This document shows, one piece after another, positions 36,022-43,603 of a stretch of DNA of 64,000 bases; within the stretch, counting starts at the first letter, position 1, and every line of letters starts with the position of its first letter. The DNA comes from Clostridia bacterium (lineage in GTDB: Bacteria > Bacillota > Clostridia > Christensenellales > Aristaeellaceae). The translations under genes were made by a program, and so were the position numbers. The notes below the pieces were generated by a model. The model did no database searches, was not told where the DNA came from, and worked only from the letters and a program-made list of their open reading frames with translations. Where the stretch lies: positions 20,158 to 84,157 of the forward strand of contig JAFUFB010000001.1 in assembly GCA_017470145.1 (NCBI GenBank), given 5' to 3'.

Positions 36022-37767
36022 TTACAAGCTGCGATTGATCTGGTACAGGGTATACCGCCCCGGCATGGTCACCAGTTCAAAAACCGCCTCCCCGTTCTTT
36101 TCGTACAGGGGCTTGATCTCCCGGCCATTCGGCTTTTCGGTCAGGCTCTTCCCGTCCCGCACATGCAGCTGGATTCTTTCCCGCTGCACGCCCTCCATCA
36201 CATAGGGATAGACCACCAGGGTATCATTGTCGTACAGGAACAGGCTGATCCGTGCCGGACCCTCCAGCCAAACCCCTCCCACGGGGACCTCCTGGCGGAT
36301 TCGGCTCAGCACCGGCGCCGGCAGGTGGTAAAGATCCGGCCGGGCGTCCGGGATGGCCAGGCTCAGGATTCTGCCATTGGCGTAGGGATCCCGCAGCAGC
36401 AGGGCGTAGCTTTCCTCCCCGTGGGCGGCCTTTACCAGCGCCCAGGTGCCGTTGTTCCGAAATTCCATTACGGGAACCTGGATCGTCTTCGTCCCGTGGG
36501 GATAAATGCAGATGTTTTCCTTCTCCTCTACCCGATAATCCTGGGCGGAGATGGATCTGCCCTCCAGGCGGATGGAGGTGAAGTTCTCCATGCCCTGATC
36601 CTTCACCGCGTCCCAGAATCCGGAGGTCACGATGGCATCCCCGCCGGTAGCCTTCAGCCACCTATCCAGCTTGCTCAAAATCTCCGGATCAAAGGCCGCC
36701 GCCCGGGTCAGCAGCAACTGCTTTCCACCCTCTGGAAAATAAGGGGTGCAAACAATGGGAAGACCCACCATGCCCAGGAAGTCCTGTACATTGTCCTCCC
36801 CCTGGCCGTTGTCCGGCAGATAGCAGGGGATGCCCGCCGGCTTCCCCGCAAAGTCCAGGAGGTCGTCCAACCGGTCCAGCTGGAATCCCAGGGGCGGGGT
36901 GAAGGGATGATTCACCATGGCCTGGAAGCAGAACATCATCAGTTCCTTGGGATGGGAGAAGGCGGTCAGGTACGCCTGCTCCAGATAATGCTCCGTAATA
37001 TGCATGTCAAAGGGGTCGAACCAGCCGCCCCCGTTGTGCCCGGGCCACATGTTTTCAAAATAGGTCATCAGGCTGTAGCTCAGGTATCTGGGCAGGTGCT
37101 GATCCTGAGTCACCGGATCCCTGGTTTCCGTGCCCGTATACAGGCTGTCGAAAATCTTCCGCTGCTCCGCCGGGTTGTATCCCGTCTCCTGATAGCTCTC
37201 CGCCCAGTTGGGATATTTGATGATGATCTTGCATGCGGGGTTCGCCGCCTTGGCCGGGCCGATGATATCCTCCTCGCTGACCCTGCGCAGCAGGTCCAGC
37301 CGGTATGCCTGCCATCCCGCGGCGATGCCATGGGCCTGGTTGTATGCGTCCCGGGCCTTCAGGCAATCCTCGCAGGCGCAATCCGTAAAGAAGAAATCGT
37401 CGATAATGAATTCATCGAAATGGGCCCCGATGAAGGCGCTTACCTCCTTCAGCTTCGCCCGCATGGCCGCGTCATTGTAGCAGAAGGTATTGAACAGCCG
37501 CTGCTTCGGCGCCTCCCCTTCCGGGGTCGGAATCACCGTGGTCAGCCCGCCGCTGACCTGAATATCGTGGGCATGCAGCACCTCCCGAATCATCTCGATC
37601 TGTTCATGGGAAGCCAGGATGCCCCGCCAGGGCTCCAGATAGATCTTGTCAATCCGCAGATGCTTCTCCAGGAAGGCCAGCTGCTGTTCCAGCTCCTCCC
37701 GGGTCACTCTTGCGGCCGCCTGAGCCACAAAATAGGTGGCGAATGAAAAATTACGATACTTGCCCAT
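36022..37767 (-). CDS. Uncharacterised putative glycosidase-like TIM-barrel protein
   Basis: 581 residues, family not recognised with confidence. Residues 1-340 look like a barrel: LEPWRGILAS, an acidic loop EFIIDDFFFTDCACEDCLKARDAY, IIIKYPNWAESYQETGY and YLSYSLMTYFENMWPGHNGGGW. EFIIDDFF (two adjacent Asp) and YPNW resemble catalytic loops of glycosidase superfamilies. The last 150 residues look like beta-sandwich. There is no signal peptide. AAAGGAGA lies about eleven bases before the ATG. It is upstream of nothing related; the ABC exporter precedes it by 98 bases. Confidence 0.6.
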   Translation of the reverse strand: MGKYRNFSFATYFVAQAAARVTREELEQQLAFLEKHLRIDKIYLEPWRGILASHEQIEMIREVLHAHDIQVSGGLTTVIPTPEGEAPKQRLFNTFCYNDAAMRAKLKEVSAFIGAHFDEFIIDDFFFTDCACEDCLKARDAYNQAHGIAAGWQAYRLDLLRRVSEEDIIGPAKAANPACKIIIKYPNWAESYQETGYNPAEQRKIFDSLYTGTETRDPVTQDQHLPRYLSYSLMTYFENMWPGHNGGGWFDPFDMHITEHYLEQAYLTAFSHPKELMMFCFQAMVNHPFTPPLGFQLDRLDDLLDFAGKPAGIPCYLPDNGQGEDNVQDFLGMVGLPIVCTPYFPEGGKQLLLTRAAAFDPEILSKLDRWLKATGGDAIVTSGFWDAVKDQGMENFTSIRLEGRSISAQDYRVEEKENICIYPHGTKTIQVPVMEFRNNGTWALVKAAHGEESYALLLRDPYANGRILSLAIPDARPDLYHLPAPVLSRIRQEVPVGGVWLEGPARISLFLYDNDTLVVYPYVMEGVQRERIQLHVRDGKSLTEKPNGREIKPLYEKNGEAVFELVTMPGRYTLYQINRSL

Positions 37768-37865
37768 ACCTATTCTCTCTCCTTTGTTTTTATCTTTACG
37801 CTGGCTCCTTCCGCCGCGCGATCTCCCTTGTTTCTCGTCCCTTTCGGGAGCAAAATACTGCTGTC

Positions 37866-39635
37866 TCAGCTATTGGCCCGGAACTGCAGCTGATACAGAT
37901 CGTAATATTGCCCCTTCTTCGCCATCAGGGCTTCGTGGGTTCCCTGCTCCACGATCTGGCCCTCCGCCACCACGGCGATCTCGTCCGCGTTCTTGATGGT
38001 GCTAAGCCGGTGAGCCACTACCAGGGTCGTCCGGCCTACGCATAGCTCATCCAGTGCCTGCTGAATCAGAATCTCCGTCGTGTTGTCCAGGGCGCTGGTG
38101 GCCTCGTCCAGAATCAGGATGGGCGGATTTTTCAGGAACACCCGGGCGATGCTGAGCCGCTGCTTCTGCCCGCCGCTGAGGCGCACGCCCCGCTCGCCGA
38201 TCTGCGTGTCGTATCCATGGGGCAGGCTCATGATGTAGTCATGGATATTGGCCCGCTTCGCCGCCTGGATAATCTCCTCCTCCGTGGCGTCCAGCTTGCC
38301 GTATCGGATGTTTTCCCGCATGGTGTCGTTGAACAGGTAGATATCCTGCTGCACGATGCCGATGTTCCGCCGCACGCTGGCCAGCGTCAGGCTGTGAATC
38401 TCCTGCCCGTCCAGCAGAATCTGGCCGCTTTCCACGTCGTAAAAATGCGGAATCAAATGGCATAGGGTGGTCTTTCCTCCGCCGGAGGGACCTACCAGGG
38501 CGAATTTCTTCCCCTGAGGGATGTCCAAATCCACGTGGCGCAGCACTTCCTTCTCCTCGTCGTAGGCATAGCTGACGTCCTTAAACTGGATGTGCCCCGC
38601 CAGCTGGCCCGCGTCATGGGCGTCCGGAGATTCCTGCTCCGATTCCGCGTCCATAATCTCGCAGAAGCGTTCGAAACCCGTTACGCCGTTTTCGAACTGC
38701 TCCATGAAGTTGATCAGGGTCATGACCGGGGAGATGAACATGTTTACAGAGACGATGAAGGCGCTGTAATCCCCGAAGAGGATATCCCCCCGGTAGAGGA
38801 AGAATCCACCGGCGATGAGCACCACTACATTGAAAACATCCGTGATGAATGTGTTGGAGGAATGGAAACGGCCCATGGCGTCGTAAGAATCCCGCCGAGC
38901 CACCCGGAAGCGATTGTTCCCCTCCTCGAATTTTTCCTGCTCCTTCTCTGCGTTGGTGAATGCCTTGGTCACCCGGATGCCGCTGATGGAGCTTTCCAGG
39001 CTGGCGTTGATGTCCGCCATGGCGGACCGGGTATCCCGGAAGGCCTTGCGCATCCGCTGACGCAGGGTGTAGGAAATGATGACCAGGAAGGGCACGCAGG
39101 CGAAGATGATCAGCGTCAGCGTAATGTTGATGGTGCTCAGATAGACAAAAGCGATGACGATGCTGAGCACCGAGATGATGATGTTTTCCGGCCCGTGGTG
39201 CGCCAGCTCGCTGACGTCGAACAGGTCGTTGGTCATCCGGCTCATAATCTTCCCCGTTTCATGGGTGTCATAGAAGCCATAGGGCAAGGTTTCCAGATGG
39301 GCAAACATGTCCGAACGCATTCGGGCCTGCATGTATACGCCCATCATGTGCCCCTGATATTGGATGAAATAATTCAGCAGCATCTTGATCAGATACAGGC
39401 ACAGCAGCGTTGCCCCAAAGATGACCACCATGCGATAGTTCCGGTTGGGGATCAAGTCGTTCAGCATGGTTCGGGTAATCATGGGATATACCACCCCGAT
39501 CAGGGCCACCAGCAGGCTGGCAGTCATGTCCATGGCGAACAGCTTTTTATGCGGCGCGTAGTAAGCGACGAATCGGCGCAGCAGCCCCCGGGTCGCCTTG
39601 CCGCTCCGTTTTATCTGTTCCTGATCCTTAGCCAT
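37866..39635 (-). CDS. Multidrug/lipid ABC exporter, fused permease and ATPase
   Basis: 589 residues. Residues 1-330 hold six transmembrane helices (MsbA/LmrA type). The ATPase domain has GPSGGGKTT, the signature VRLSGGQKQR, Walker B (ILILDEATSALD) and the H-loop VAHRLSTI. It works as a homodimer or with a partner; no second half-transporter is adjacent. GGAGGGA precedes the ATG by five bases. Confidence 0.93.
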   Translation of the reverse strand: MAKDQEQIKRSGKATRGLLRRFVAYYAPHKKLFAMDMTASLLVALIGVVYPMITRTMLNDLIPNRNYRMVVIFGATLLCLYLIKMLLNYFIQYQGHMMGVYMQARMRSDMFAHLETLPYGFYDTHETGKIMSRMTNDLFDVSELAHHGPENIIISVLSIVIAFVYLSTINITLTLIIFACVPFLVIISYTLRQRMRKAFRDTRSAMADINASLESSISGIRVTKAFTNAEKEQEKFEEGNNRFRVARRDSYDAMGRFHSSNTFITDVFNVVVLIAGGFFLYRGDILFGDYSAFIVSVNMFISPVMTLINFMEQFENGVTGFERFCEIMDAESEQESPDAHDAGQLAGHIQFKDVSYAYDEEKEVLRHVDLDIPQGKKFALVGPSGGGKTTLCHLIPHFYDVESGQILLDGQEIHSLTLASVRRNIGIVQQDIYLFNDTMRENIRYGKLDATEEEIIQAAKRANIHDYIMSLPHGYDTQIGERGVRLSGGQKQRLSIARVFLKNPPILILDEATSALDNTTEILIQQALDELCVGRTTLVVAHRLSTIKNADEIAVVAEGQIVEQGTHEALMAKKGQYYDLYQLQFRANS

Positions 39636-39708
39636 ATTCCCTCCGTGGCTCCAGCCCCGCCGGCCGTTTCGTTTCTCGACATGATTCTGTTCAAAAGATA
39701 ACAGAGGG

Positions 39709-39737
39709 ACTGTATCCTATCCCATCGAAAATGTCAA
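39709..39737 (-). promoter_or_regulatory. Promoter of the ABC exporter gene
   Basis: TTGACA (39732-39737), a 17-base spacer and TACAGT (39709-39714). Confidence 0.65.
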
Positions 39738-39786
39738 TCAGAATCCGTGTTTGTGAAAAAGCTGTCAACTCCAGCGAGTAATAAAC

Positions 39787-39924
39787 TCTATCGCAAAGCG
39801 AGAGAGCAAAATCTTTTTGATCACAAAGCCCCCATCGAAGCAGAAGTACGAAAAGGCTCCCCTGCGGAGCAGGAGAGCGAAAAGGTTTCTATTCTTAAAG
39901 ACACCTCCGCGAAACAGAGGCGTG
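39787..39924. repeat. Array of GC-hairpin repeats, partly decayed
   Basis: The gap between luxS and the exporter holds a decayed hairpin (39787-39807, CTCTATCGC-AAA-GCGAGAGAG), a near-perfect one (39856-39878, GCTCCCCTGC-GGA-GCAGGAGAGC) and a third (39902-39924, CACCTCCGC...GAGGCGTG). The last two start 46 bases apart, close to the 47-base step seen at 20817/20864. A further possible remnant is at about 39829-39850. Confidence 0.7.
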
Positions 39925-39932
39925 AAAAAACA

Positions 39933-40457
39933 TTACGAATCAAAGAAGCGCTGCCCATCTTCCGTCACCAGCCGCTCTGTTTTGGGATATTCGAAGATGG
40001 CGCTGTTGTCGGCGTTCGCTTCCAGATAAGCCACAAACTCTCGGGCGTACCATTTGGCCATTTCCAGATTATGCATCAGATAATGCCCGCAGTTTTCCGC
40101 CGTGGCGCCCGGCACCTCCTGGGCCTTTTCCACCGAACGATAAGCTTCCAGCAGCAGCCCATAGATTTCCCGCGGCGCGCGGTTGCCCTTGAGGATGAGG
40201 TAAAGCCCCGTGAGGCAGCCCATGGGCCCCCAATAGATCACTTCGTCCTTCCATTCCGGATCGTTCCGAAGATAGGTCGCGATCAGATGCTCCAGGGTGT
40301 GCATCGCGCCCACGTCGATGACCGGCTCCTTGTTCGGCCGCTTCATCCGAACATCGTAGGTCGTCAGGCAGTATTCGCCCACATGATCCACCCGGCTGGT
40401 AAAGATGCCGGGCACAATCCGTGTATGGTCCACGGAGAAGCTTTCAATCAATTTCAT
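39933..40457 (-). CDS. luxS: S-ribosylhomocysteine lyase
   Basis: 174 residues. It cleaves SRH to homocysteine and DPD, the AI-2 precursor. Metal ligands lie in MHTLEHLIATYLRN (HxxEH) and ENCGHYLMH (the third ligand as Cys). SFSVDHTRIVPGI and GPMGCLTGLYL (catalytic Cys) are conserved. It is the last gene of the operon cysE-AhpD-like-luxS. Its substrate is produced by MtnN, encoded at 29740-30411. Confidence 0.96.
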   Translation of the reverse strand: MKLIESFSVDHTRIVPGIFTSRVDHVGEYCLTTYDVRMKRPNKEPVIDVGAMHTLEHLIATYLRNDPEWKDEVIYWGPMGCLTGLYLILKGNRAPREIYGLLLEAYRSVEKAQEVPGATAENCGHYLMHNLEMAKWYAREFVAYLEANADNSAIFEYPKTERLVTEDGQRFFDS

Positions 40458-40526
40458 CTCACATTTTCTCCTTGTCTGTTTGATGGGCCGCCATGCCCCA
40501 AAACATTCTCTCCCGCAGCGGAGTCT

Positions 40527-41030
40527 TTATTCGCTCTCCACCTGCAGAATGTCGTTGAAATAGTTGTTGGCAATCATGAAGACCCCCATGGTGGTTACCA
40601 CTACCATGGTCTCCTCCCCAAAGCGGGCCAACATCTTTTGAAACAGCTCCTCCGGCACCTCCTTGGGATCCTTGGCGATGGCCCGCCCGTAGGCGATCAG
40701 CAGCTCCTCCTCCTCGGTGAAGGAAAAGGACTCAAAATCCGTAATGCCATATTTGCGCAGCAGCTTGCCAAAGTAAGTGGAGCAAACCAGGCAATCATTC
40801 TGCAGCGAAATGGCGTATTCAAAGAAATCGGCGGCCCGCTGGCCCACCAGCCGCGCCAGCTCCCGGTCCACCGCATAGGATTGCACCTCCAGTGCCTCGA
40901 AGCAGGGCACATTGTGCAGCAGCGTCAGCTTTTCATTGGTGATGCGGTAGCCCTGCGCCAGGTGGGCGTCAATGGCGGCCTTTACCTCCGGGGAGGCGCT
41001 GTTGGGGTCGATTTTTGCGATGCGGGGCAT
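40527..41030 (-). CDS. Carboxymuconolactone decarboxylase/AhpD-like protein
   Basis: A 167-residue helical protein. The AhpD-type redox motif appears as NDCLVCSTYFGKLL (CxxC with a downstream tyrosine in place of the common histidine). EEEELLIAYGRAIAKDP is the typical following helix. In AhpD this motif relays electrons to peroxiredoxin; here a link to thiol metabolism is suggested by the position between cysE and luxS. Confidence 0.8.
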   Translation of the reverse strand: MPRIAKIDPNSASPEVKAAIDAHLAQGYRITNEKLTLLHNVPCFEALEVQSYAVDRELARLVGQRAADFFEYAISLQNDCLVCSTYFGKLLRKYGITDFESFSFTEEEELLIAYGRAIAKDPKEVPEELFQKMLARFGEETMVVVTTMGVFMIANNYFNDILQVESE

Positions 41031-41072
41031 ATGCTTTCCCTCCTTGATTTGTTTTCGAGATGGTTGCGTTAC

Positions 41073-42053
41073 TTATATTGCGTCAAACCAGGCCGGATCC
41101 TCCCCCGGCTGGTCGTTTTGCACCACGTAGGCCTGCCCGTTCTTATACTGCAGCTCCTGGCTCTTGATGCTGACTCGGGTGTAGGGCGCGATGGGGTATG
41201 TGATGAACACGTTCGACCCAATGACGGAGTCATGGCCGATCACGGTCTGCCCGCCCAGGATGGACGCCCCGGCGTAGATCGTTACGTTGTCCTCGATGGT
41301 GGGATGGCGGCGCTTGCCGTGCAGCTTCTGCCCGCCCTTGGTGGATAGCGCCCCCAGGGTTACGCCCTGATAGATCTTTACGTTGTCGCCAATGATTGTC
41401 GTCTCCCCTACCACGATGCCCGTGCCATGGTCGATGAAGAAATACTTGCCGATCTGCGCGCCGGGATGGATGTCGATCCCCGTTCTGCTGTGAGCGTATT
41501 CCGTCATGATTCGGGGGATAATGGGCACGTTCAGCTCGTACAGCGCGTGAGCCAGCCGATTGATGGTAATGGCGTAAAAGCCGGGATAGGCTATGATGAT
41601 TTCCGCCTTGCTGGAGGCCGCCGGGTCCCCGTCGTAGGCCGCCTGCAGGTCGTACTCTACCAGCTCCCGGATCGCTGGCAGTCGCTCTAAAAAGCTGGCC
41701 GTAATCCCCTCCGCGGTACGCTCGATGTGATCGTCCGGGCAGTGTCCGTTCCCCTTGATCGCGATGGCGATCTGCCGGTTCAGCAGGAACGCCACATCCT
41801 CAATCAGGGCCGAGAGGTGATTCTTCGGGTTATAGATTCGGTAGGCATAGTCGCAATAGTATCCTGGAAACACGATGCGAAGCATCTTCCCCGTCAATTC
41901 CTGAATGGTCAGCCTGTCCGGCTGGCCAAACATCTCCAGCCGATCGATCACGCGGTCGTTTTCATAGTCCTGGAGGATGCCATCCGTCAGCGACTGTATC
42001 CTCGCGTCCAATCCCATTGTTTTGTCCTGCATCTCGCGGTGAGCCTCCGTCAT
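41073..42053 (-). CDS. cysE: Serine O-acetyltransferase (EpsC/SrpH type)
   Basis: 326 residues. It makes O-acetylserine for cysteine synthesis. The N-terminal helical part (1-190) is longer than in E. coli CysE. The left-handed beta-helix contains GIDIHPGAQIGKYFFIDHGTGIVVGETTIIGD and the usual hexapeptide repeats. An internal ATG at 42032 has GGAGG eleven bases upstream and may be the true start. The operon promoter is at 42143-42171. Confidence 0.93.
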   Translation of the reverse strand: MTEAHREMQDKTMGLDARIQSLTDGILQDYENDRVIDRLEMFGQPDRLTIQELTGKMLRIVFPGYYCDYAYRIYNPKNHLSALIEDVAFLLNRQIAIAIKGNGHCPDDHIERTAEGITASFLERLPAIRELVEYDLQAAYDGDPAASSKAEIIIAYPGFYAITINRLAHALYELNVPIIPRIMTEYAHSRTGIDIHPGAQIGKYFFIDHGTGIVVGETTIIGDNVKIYQGVTLGALSTKGGQKLHGKRRHPTIEDNVTIYAGASILGGQTVIGHDSVIGSNVFITYPIAPYTRVSIKSQELQYKNGQAYVVQNDQPGEDPAWFDAI

Positions 42054-42142
42054 AGCTTGTCTATGTTCCTTTTCAACCCTGGATATTGGAAACCCGCTTC
42101 TTTTCCTCCCCGAAAATCCGATTTCTCGAAGAGGATGGGAGA

Positions 42143-42171
42143 AGTATACAGCCCATTGCCCTTTCTGTCAA
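42143..42171 (-). promoter_or_regulatory. Promoter of the cysE-luxS operon
   Basis: TTGACA (42166-42171), a 17-base spacer and TATACT (42143-42148), 90 bases before cysE. Confidence 0.8.
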
Positions 42172-42203
42172 AAGGGAAATCGGCTGCCAGTGTCTTGAAT
42201 ATC

Positions 42204-42237
42204 CCTACTTGACAAGTAGGTAAAAGAGAGGTTTAAT
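42204..42237 (+). promoter_or_regulatory. Promoter of the cysteine/cystathionine synthase gene with overlapping palindrome
   Basis: TTGACA (42209-42214), a 17-base spacer and TTTAAT (42232-42237). A perfect 17-base palindrome, CCTACTTG-A-CAAGTAGG (42204-42220), covers the -35, the expected place for a repressor. Its form resembles Rrf2-family (CymR/IscR-like) sites; the regulator gene is not in the window. Confidence 0.7.
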
Positions 42238-42390
42238 GTTATGGATCCAGCTGTGGAGGGACACCCATCGTGGGATGAATCTTACGCTGATATGAACCCC
42301 CGCGGGACAAGGGGGAGCAAGATAGCTTTCGTAAATCAAAGGAATAACCCTTAGGCAAACATTCCATTTCGACGAAGGAGGATGGTATTC
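42238..42390 (+). other. Leader of the synthase gene, about 150 bases
   Basis: Untranslated leader with short inverted repeats (CTTACG...CGTAA around 42281-42334, and CCCCCGCGGGACAAGGGGG at 42297-42315, which may be a decayed GC-hairpin). It lacks T-box, S-box or other leader signatures I know. Confidence 0.45.
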
Positions 42391-43302
42391 ATGGCAATCT
42401 ATCAATCCACGCGGGAACTGATCGGGAACACGCCGCTGCTGCGGCTGAATCATCTGGGCTTTCCGGAGGAAGCAAAGGTATATGCGAAGCTGGAATTATG
42501 GAATCCCGCCGGCTCCGTCAAGGATAGAACCGGCCTGTTTATGGTCACCGCCGCCGAGGAAAAAGGCACGCTGAAGGCCGGAGGCACCATTGTGGAGGCC
42601 ACGGCAGGAAACACAGGCCTGGGCATCGCCTTCGCCGCCCTGAATCGGGGCTATCAGGTCATCTTCGTGGTACCGGAAAAGTTCAGCCTGGAAAAGCAGG
42701 CCCTGATGCGGGCCCTGGGAGCCCGGGTCATCAATACGCCCGCAGAGGGTGGAATGCTGGGCGCGGAAGCGAAGGCCAACGAGCTGCGGGAAAGTATCCC
42801 CGGCGCCCTTTCCCTGGGCCAGTTCCATAACATGGCCAATCCCCAGGCCCATTATGAAACCACCGGGCCGGAAATCTGGGCGGACCTGGGGGATAGCCTG
42901 GATTACTTTGTCGCCGGCGCAGGCTCCGGCGGCACCTATAGCGGAACCGCTCGTTTCCTGAAAGAAAAAAAGCCGGCCATCACCGGCATCCTGGCGGATC
43001 CCCTGGGGTCCACCATGGGCGGCGGCGAGCCTGGCGATTATGATATTGAGGGCATCGGCAATGATTTTATCGCCGACACCATGGATATGTCGCTGGTGGA
43101 TCGCGTTATTAAGGTAAAGGACACCGAAGCCTTCGAAAGCTGCCGGCAGCTGGCGTCCCAGGAGGGGATCTTCGCCGGCCCCAGCTCCGGCGCCGCCCTG
43201 ACGGCGGTGAAGAAGCTCGTTGCTGCCGGAGCCACCGGCACCATCGTCACCGTGTTCCCGGACCGGGGCGACCGCTATTTCAGCAAGGGGCTGTATGTCT
43301 GA
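42391..43302 (+). CDS. Cysteine synthase / cystathionine beta-synthase (CysK/MccA family)
   Basis: 303 residues, PLP-dependent fold II. The start MAIYQSTRELIGNTPLLRL has GGAGG nine bases upstream. The PLP lysine is in NPAGSVKDRTGLFM, the phosphate loop in AGSGGTYSG. The substrate loop reads EATAGNTGLGIA, as in MccA-type enzymes that use homocysteine, rather than EPTSGNTG of CysK. With luxS-derived homocysteine, a role in reverse transsulfuration is plausible, but CysK activity is equally possible. Confidence 0.9.
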   Translation: MAIYQSTRELIGNTPLLRLNHLGFPEEAKVYAKLELWNPAGSVKDRTGLFMVTAAEEKGTLKAGGTIVEATAGNTGLGIAFAALNRGYQVIFVVPEKFSLEKQALMRALGARVINTPAEGGMLGAEAKANELRESIPGALSLGQFHNMANPQAHYETTGPEIWADLGDSLDYFVAGAGSGGTYSGTARFLKEKKPAITGILADPLGSTMGGGEPGDYDIEGIGNDFIADTMDMSLVDRVIKVKDTEAFESCRQLASQEGIFAGPSSGAALTAVKKLVAAGATGTIVTVFPDRGDRYFSKGLYV

Positions 43303-43345
43303 AATCATGAACCAGGTTTTATCTGATATCATTACTAAAACGGCA

Positions 43346-43422
43346 ATAAAAAGCACCGGGTAGTTCCAGCTACACGGTGCTCGGGTCCCCAGGTTATACT
43401 CTAACCAGCAGGCCGCCATCGC
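43346..43422 (-). ncRNA. Candidate small RNA of about 77 nt
   Basis: A consensus promoter (43429-43457) points into a short segment that ends in an intrinsic terminator: stem AGCACCG/CGGTGCT with inner GTAG/CTAC, followed by TTTTTATT on the minus strand. Near the 5' end GGTTA/TAACC forms a second hairpin. No conserved reading frame fits in it. No known RNA family was recognised. Confidence 0.5.
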
Positions 43423-43428
43423 AGTGTC

Positions 43429-43457
43429 ATTATACGGCAGGGGCGGTTCCGTGTCAA
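43429..43457 (-). promoter_or_regulatory. Promoter of the candidate small RNA
   Basis: Exact TTGACA (43452-43457), a 17-base spacer and exact TATAAT (43429-43434). Confidence 0.75.
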
Positions 43458-43603
43458 GCAGAGCCGCTTTTTACAATGGGCTTACATCTTAGCAGCTTAC
43501 AGTTCACTACACTTGATCATAAATACTCATGAGGGGGTTCACCCGCAAGAATCATCCCTTTTTTTCGTGGTCTCCTTCTTTAAGGATGTGCTTGATATTT
43601 CCC

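Noticed and set aside
42238-42390. T-box leader for the cysteine synthase gene
   Set aside because: The T-box signature (AGGGTGGNACCGCG) and a specifier loop were not found.
42496-43419. A 307-codon minus-strand frame over the synthase gene and small RNA
   Set aside because: The synthase on the plus strand is certain; the antisense frame has no ribosome binding site and its start falls inside the small RNA.
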